From positions 41,200,853 through 41,264,852 of the forward strand of contig NC_079510.1 of assembly GCF_030052815.1 (NCBI RefSeq): a DNA stretch of 64,000 nucleotides. Reading direction: 5' to 3'. How positions within the stretch are numbered: the first letter of the stretch is position 1; every line of letters begins with the position of its first letter. A model generated the notes under the pieces. It was not told the DNA's origin and searched no databases. It was given only the letters and a program-made list of their open reading frames with translations. The DNA is from Hevea brasiliensis. Its lineage: Eukaryota > Streptophyta > Magnoliopsida > Malpighiales > Euphorbiaceae. The translations under genes and the position numbers were made by a program. Below, one piece after another: positions 58,401-64,000 of the stretch.

Positions 58401-61400
58401 TTGGCAGGCACCGAGTGTCTGATATAATTATTTCCATGGCTTTTATGACCAATTATATTGCATACCTGGTAGGTACCGATGTGTCCGATGGTATGACGAC
58501 CTGAGGCACCGAGTGTCCAGTGCTAGTAAAACTCACGTATACAGTTCAAGCAGTCCTATTAAAGGTTACTCTGGGCACTGAAAGAAATTACGAAAGTTGA
58601 TTATTGAAATAAAGAAAAGGAAAGATCCTATGAAAATAAATATTTTCAAAGATCATGAAAATATGGAAATATGAGAAAACGAGAGAAAAATATTATGAAA
58701 GATATCCAAAATCATTACGTAGTTAAACAAATTAAATGACTACAAAATTTTGATGTTATAAATTCTATATTCTTTTAAATGATTTATGAATATTTAAATG
58801 TGCATTTTCCTTATTTTATACAAGCATGAAAATTATATATTTTTTTTTGTTTGTATATTGTACTTTTATTATGTTAGTGCACCACTAAGCAGAAATGCTT
58901 AGCTCGATAGTTTCTCCTCGCGCATGTCCAGGCCATAGGACCCAGTAGACTTTGGACAGAAATTTTGGACTGATCTGCAGTAGTGGTCATTGTCACATTT
59001 GCACATTATTCTGGTAGAGATCATTGGCCCACAGTAGTGCATGATCATATGTATTGTAATTAAACACAAAGATTGTAATTTAATTTTGAGATGTATGATA
59101 AATGTGCACATTGTAAATGAAGGTAACAAAGAAAATTTATGTGTAGAAATGGATGTGAATAGACAAGGAAATATGAGTTGTGATTTTAAAATTGTTATAA
59201 ATTTGAGATTTTCCAATATGGATAATTTTAACAGGAGAATTTTTTAACAGGTAAAATATTAATAATACGAGGAAACTCTTGCAGTTTACATTTCAAATTT
59301 CTTTGATTAAATTATGATGAAATTAAATTGGTCATTAATTGAATAAGATAAGATTAGGTGCTTTGGCACAGAATGTAACATTTCTTTGCTCGGCTACACG
59401 GTAGATCGGGTAAGGGGGTGTTACACAAATGACATCGTGATTGGTAATGGTACAACAATTCCTATCTTAAACTCTGGTCAATCTATCATGTCTACTAAAA
59501 ATGCCTCTTTTATTCATAATAATATTTTATGTTCTCCTGATGTGCATCGAAATCTTTTATCTATTGATGCTTTCACTTCACAAAATAATGTGTCTATTGA
59601 ATTCTTTCCCACTTTCTTTGTTATCAAGGATATCTCCATGAAGCAGGTACTTTACCACGGCCAGAGTGACAACAATCTCTATACTCTTCCATTGCAATTA
59701 TCGTCTTCCCATTCTCCTAGAGCAAATTTGGTGACATTTAGTACTTGGCATGCTCATCTTGCTCATGCCAATGATCATCCTGTTAGTTGTCTTTTGTCTA
59801 GTCATAAGTTAGCAGTCTCTAATAAGTCCTCTGATTTTCCTTGTCATGCTTGCAATATTAGTAAAATACATAAGCTACCATTTGTTAGTTCTTTATCTAA
59901 AGTGTCTCAACCATTAGAATTAATTTGTTTCGATGTTTGGGGACCTTTCGCTGTTCCTTCTGTTGATGGATTTCATTATTATGTTCTATTTTGTGATCAT
60001 TTTAGCAAGTATTCTTGGATATATTTTTTGAAACGTAAATCTGATGTTCTTCCTGTCTTTATTTGATTTCATAAATTGATTTAAAAATATTTTGGTTATC
60101 CCATTAAAAGTTTCTAGGCAGATTTTTTTGTGGGGTGGGGGGGGGGGGGTGTGAATTTCAGGCTTTAACTAAATATCTCAAAGAAAATGGAATTAGCCAA
60201 CGTGTATCCTGTCCTTATACTCATGATCAAAAGGTTGTGCTGAAAGGAAGCATCGACATATTGTTGAAACTGGACGAGCGTTATTGCATCATGCTAGTGT
60301 TCCTATTAATTATTGGACTTTTGCTTTTGCTACTGCTGTATATACTATTAATCGAACACCATTTGTTCATATCAAGCCGCATACACCCTATGAAATTTTG
60401 TTCAAATCACCACCAAATTACAATGAATTAAAAGTCTTTGGCTGCCTTTGCTACCCTTGGTTAAAGCCGTACACTAAAAATAATTGGACCCAAAATCTAA
60501 ACAATGTGTGTCCCTGGGTTATAGCAAAATTCATAAGGGTTATATCTGCCAGGATACTTCTACTGGGAAAACCTTTATCTCATGCCATGTCTTTTTCTAT
60601 GAGCAGTTATTTACCTGTGCATGTAAGGACAAAATTGGCTCTCCCTCTACCGAACCAAGCTTACGACAACATAATGTTCACTTGCCACCTCCTGTTGCAC
60701 CCTACCAACCCATGTCAAATTTGTCTCCCACTTATAATGGTATCCTTGGCCCACATCCCTCAACTATCTCACAGCTGGCTTTTCCTCATATGGACACCTC
60801 TTTACCACCTTCACATGCAATTATACCTATCCCATCATCACCTACGTCTCTATCCCATGCACTAAATAATTCACCCTAAAGTCCACTACCGACTACCTCT
60901 TCACCATCCATAATATCAAGAAACCTAACACCACTTTCTTCCTCACAAAACAATGGATTGTCACTTATTGTGGACCTAACCTCATCTCCAACCCAACCAC
61001 CATTACCTTCTCAAACACATAGCATGACTACCCAAAGTCAAACAGGGAGCTTAAAACCTCGGCTCTTCACTACTCAAGTACCAATTGTTGAAGCACCAAC
61101 CTGTTATAGCAAAGCTATACAACATCAAGAATGGTGTGATTTCATGCAAGCCAAGATCAATGCATTATTACAAACTGGAACATGGGAGCTGGTTCTGAGA
61201 GAAATGGCAAAAACATATTAGGGTGCAAATGGATTTTTCGAGTTAAGCACATACAATGATGGCACCGTTGATAAGTTGAATGCTTGACTTATCGCAAAAG
61301 GGTACCACCAACGACCTAGAGTGGATTTCCTTAAGACATTCTCGCTAGTTGTGAAACCAGCAATTATTCGTTTGATCCTCTCTCATGCTATCACTCAAAA

Positions 61401-62622
61401 CTGGTCCATTAAATAGTTAGATGTAAGCAATGCTTTCCTCCATGGTGACTTGGAAACTGAGGTATTTATGGATCAACCTCCAAGTTTTGTTGACAAGGAC
61501 AAGCCATTACACATTTGCAAGCTTCGTCGCTCCTTTTATGGCCTTTGACAAGCCCCTCGCCAATGGTACAAATGTCTAGCAGGGACACTTCAAACTCGTG
61601 GCTCTAATGTTCATCTACAGATTCTTCTTTGTTTTATTACAAGTCCAACAGTGTGCATGCCTTTTGTCTTGTCTATGTAGACAACCTCATTCTCACAGGT
61701 AGTGACTCCACATTTCTTTAACAACTTATTGATTCTCTAAGTGGTGAGTTTATGTTAAAAGACTTGGGGGCTCTTGATTACTTTCTGGGCATTGAAGCAA
61801 TGAGAACATAGTCTAGATTATTTCTCACTCAAACGAAATACATCAATGATCTTCTATAAAAGGCAAACATGTCAACTTGCAATGACATTTCTACTCCAGT
61901 AGTTTCATGTGAAAAACTTCAATCATTGAATGGTCCAATAGCTATTGATCCCACCATGTACCACACTGTAGTTGGCAGCCTCCAGTACTTATCTCTCACT
62001 CACCCTGATATTTCATTGTTGTTCATCAAGTTTCACAATCCGTTCACTCCCCTCCTGAAAATCATTGGATGGCTGTTAAGCAAATACTACGATATCTCCA
62101 ATCCACGAAGTAGCATGGGCTTCTTCGTACAAGTCATCTCATTAGGATATAAATATTTATATGGACGCAGATTGGGCATGCAATGTCGATGACATGAGAT
62201 CGATCACTGGCTTTGCTATCTACATGGGCAATAATCTGATATCCTGGATATCACGTAAGCAACCAATAGTTGCAAGGTCATCCACCAAAGCTGAGTATCG
62301 CTCTATTGGTGTGGCAACAACTGAAGTCACATGGTTACAATCGTTATTACGGGATATTTCTCTTCCAACTTCAACCATTCCTAAGCTTTGGTGTGACAAT
62401 GTTGGAGCCACATACCTATCTACAAATCCTATCTTTCATGCTAGGATGAAACACATAGAAGTCGACTTCCATTTTATCTGTGACAAAGTAGCCAAGAAAG
62501 AGATTGAGGTGCGCTACATTTCTACGAAGGACCAAATCGCTGATATTTTCACTAAAGCTCTACCTCGGCAGTGTCATGACTTTCTAAAAACAAAGCTAAC
62601 AATTCAACCCTCTCCGGGTTAA
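55421..62622 (+). pseudogene. Copia gag-pol pseudogene, copy 4
   Basis: The best-preserved gag of the set. ATG 55421 is open to 55684 (FFIVKLTPSNYILWKAHIF), then a stop. 55944-56411 gives the gag end and an intact zinc knuckle CYNCWGQGHVASKC. The solo LTR (56412-59425) then splits the protease region. Reading resumes at 59426 (pre-integrase, integrase start) to about 60066. A 13-base G run (60137-60149) breaks the integrase core. Linker pieces lie at 60484-60879 and 60958-61221. RT has YVDN in place of YVDD near 61670, and the TAA after YINDLL is shared with copies 1 and 3. The RNase H frame 62161-62622 is open to the normal stop (WISRKQPIVARSSTKAEYRS). Non-functional. Confidence 0.9.
56412..59425 (+). 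mobile_element. Solo LTR of a Ty3/gypsy-type element (3014 bp)
   Basis: Starts TGTAACGTCCCGAG and ends GGGGGTGTTACA (TG...CA). A perfect 5 bp target duplication, CAAAT (56407-56411 and 59426-59430), interrupts copia copy 4, where the other copies read GGCACAAATGACATC. There is no primer site, internal region or second LTR. Inside, words such as CACCGAGTGTC(T) recur four times between 58350 and 58520. Solo LTRs arise by recombination between the two LTRs of a full element. The termini fit long-LTR gypsy elements; no exact clade is claimed. Small open frames within (57315, 57833, 58899 region) are not genes. Confidence 0.9.
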
Positions 62623-62635
62623 AATTGCAGGGGCA

Positions 62636-62902
62636 TGATAAGTAGGGGGTGTGCAAATGGTCGGTTCGGTTCAGAACAGAACCGATAAAACCGAAAACAA
62701 AAAATAAAAAATTTTAAAAATAGAATCAAATCGATTATTAAGAGAAAATCAAACCGAACCAAATCGATAAATATCGGTTCAGTTCGATTTTAAATCGATT
62801 AAACTGAATTTTATAAAATTTCATATTTTCAATATTAAATCTCAATAACAAAAACATAAAAAAAAACTTAGAAATCAAAACTCAAAAATCATAGGGTTTC
62901 AT

Positions 62903-62937
<35 letters not shown>

Positions 62938-63270
62938 TAATTTTGGTTCGGTTCGATTTCTTTTGATTTTTTATAAAAATAATTGAACCAAATCAATTAA
63001 TCAAAATTATCAAAATTTATAAACCGAATCGATTGAATTTTAAAATCGAACCGATTGAACCGAATTGACTCGATTAGATTCGATTTTTCGACCTAAACCG
63101 AAATCTGCTTACCCCTAGTGATAAGGTTTATCATGATGTATATGTATCCAATTGTAATTGTAACTTCTGCACCTACAAGTTAGTTTAGCCGATACATATC
63201 TCTTCCATAAGTTGTATATAAATACACCTCTATTATAATGAGAATATAAGTATTGGTTCAAACACTCATA
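62636..63270 (+). repeat. 3' LTR of copia copy 4 (interrupted)
   Basis: TGATAAG at 62636 is followed by the inserted MITE, then the LTR resumes at 63119 (TGATAAGGTTTATCATGATG) and ends CAAACACTCATA at 63270. Confidence 0.85.
62643..63117. mobile_element. hAT-like MITE in the copia 3' LTR
   Basis: Ends TAGGGGGTGTGC and CTTACCCCTA. The flanks ATGATAAG (62635-62642) and GTGATAAG (63118-63125) form an 8 bp target duplication with one mismatch. The interior is rich in GGTTCGGTT, AACCGAACC and TCGATT words and has a TA array at about 62909-62935. It is the same general type as 53301-53856. Confidence 0.75.
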
Positions 63271-64000
63271 AAAATGACAAGAAAATTATAAACTATATTT
63301 AAGCCTAATTAGATAGTTGATTAGAACTGATATGAAAAATATGAAATTTCAAAGTAAATGATTATTCAAAATAAGAAAAATGGTATACGTAATCTATAAA
63401 CAAAGGGTAAAATAAAAAAAAAGGTTTTTTTGTTGTTTTAGAAGACGGAAGAAAGAACTTTTAAGGAATAGTATATATAAAAACTAAAATACACTTAATT
63501 GATGTAGGGGATTTTAGGTTGTTCAGCCAACACTATTCAGACGACAACAACACTCAGAAGACAGAAAGGAGAATGCAAGATGAAATGTGTCGAACCTAAC
63601 TTTACATTAAAAAATATTTTATAAAGCACTTTTGTTTTATAACATCAAAATTGGATTGAATAATATTGGTTTTTGCTAATTGATAGTTGAATTTATTATA
63701 TATTTCTTTTTGAGAAATACCTATATATAGAGTTGTTTTATGATTTTTTTTTTTTTATTTCTATAGAGAACACACAAAAAACACATCCCTTATAAATAAA
63801 ATTATAGTAATTTTTATCATTTTTTACCAGTTTTTTCTCGCATTTATCGAAGAGTGTATTCTATTTGTGATTTTAGCTTACAGATTTAGTATTATAGTCA
63901 ACTGAGTACTCCTTTTACTATTATATTTTATAGTTGATTCTTCTTATGGCACGTTGGATGGTTATTCACCATTCGATAATTTGACTATTTGCTTATTGAC
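63271..64000. repeat. Segment B, copy 3 (start only)
   Basis: Matches the first 730 bp of the B segments at 22336 and 43074, ending near GGCACGTTGGATGGTTATTC. Non-coding here. A third peptide-gene copy would be expected about 5 kb beyond the right edge if unit 3 is complete. Confidence 0.88.

Larger units (their letters stand above)
55238..63270 (+). mobile_element. Short-LTR Ty1/copia element, copy 4 (unit 3)
   Basis: 5' LTR 55238-55390, intact primer site TGGTATCAGAGCC (55391-55403), interior split by a 3.0 kb solo LTR, and 3' LTR starting at 62636, interrupted by a MITE and ending at 63270. Flanks are the same as copies 1 and 3. The polypurine tract ATTGCAGGGGCA precedes the 3' LTR. Confidence 0.92.
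52745..64000. repeat. Segmental duplication unit 3 (right end outside window)
   Basis: Third copy: segment A with a MITE, copia copy 4 with a solo LTR and a MITE, and the first 730 bp of segment B. Several features of copia copy 4 (intact primer site, intact zinc knuckle, longer gag start) differ from copies 1-3, suggesting that unit 3 split off first. Confidence 0.85.

Noticed and set aside
1..64000. CRISPR arrays, bacterial operons, rRNA genes
   Set aside because: None is seen. Direct repeats here are LTRs, segmental duplications, microsatellites or short tandem blocks.

Overview
The window looks like nuclear, intergenic DNA of a flowering plant, probably a eudicot. It is very AT-rich, has many (TA)n arrays, contains Ty1/copia and Ty3/gypsy LTR retrotransposons primed by initiator tRNA-Met, CACTA-like and hAT-like non-autonomous DNA transposons and a caulimovirid-like fossil, and its one credible host gene has a GT-AG intron. 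There are no bacterial-type operons, rRNA or tRNA genes, or CRISPR arrays. I cannot name the species.

Layout. (1) 1-6201: the 5' part (minus strand) of a decayed Ty3/gypsy element cut by the window edge. It has RNase H and integrase remnants, a 3.3 kb interior without recognisable coding, a primer binding site and a 1.75 kb LTR. (2) 6202-64000: three tandem copies of an ancestral unit of about 16 kb. Each unit is segment A (about 1.8 kb, non-coding), a short-LTR Ty1/copia pseudo-element on the plus strand, and segment B (about 9.4-9.7 kb). Unit 1 is about 6202-31780, unit 2 about 31781-52744, unit 3 from about 52745 past the right edge. Segment B holds a small MITE, a CACTA-like element with a long pyrimidine tract, an endogenous-pararetrovirus-like remnant, a two-exon gene for a putative small secreted peptide (minus strand), a richer unclassified block, and an older internal duplication of part of segment A.

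Later events separate the units. Unit 1 was hit by a complete 9.6 kb Ty1/copia element (7978-17602, minus strand, TSD GTCTC) whose gag-pol is intact except for one in-frame TAA. Unit 2 carries a local 4.9 kb tandem duplication that makes a second A + copia pair. In unit 3, a 3.0 kb gypsy-type solo LTR (56412-59425, TSD CAAAT) sits in the copia element, and two hAT-like MITEs rich in GGTTCGGTT sit in segment A and in the copia 3' LTR.

The copia copies of the repeat unit share flanks, an LTR deletion, a changed protease motif and several stop codons. They therefore appear to descend from one already-dead insertion copied by segmental duplication, not from four transpositions. The most biologically interesting item is the duplicated 83-residue peptide gene (27721-28076 and 48226-48582). 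Its exons are almost unchanged between copies, its splice sites and TATA box are kept, and it lies in otherwise decaying repeat DNA. I do not recognise its family.
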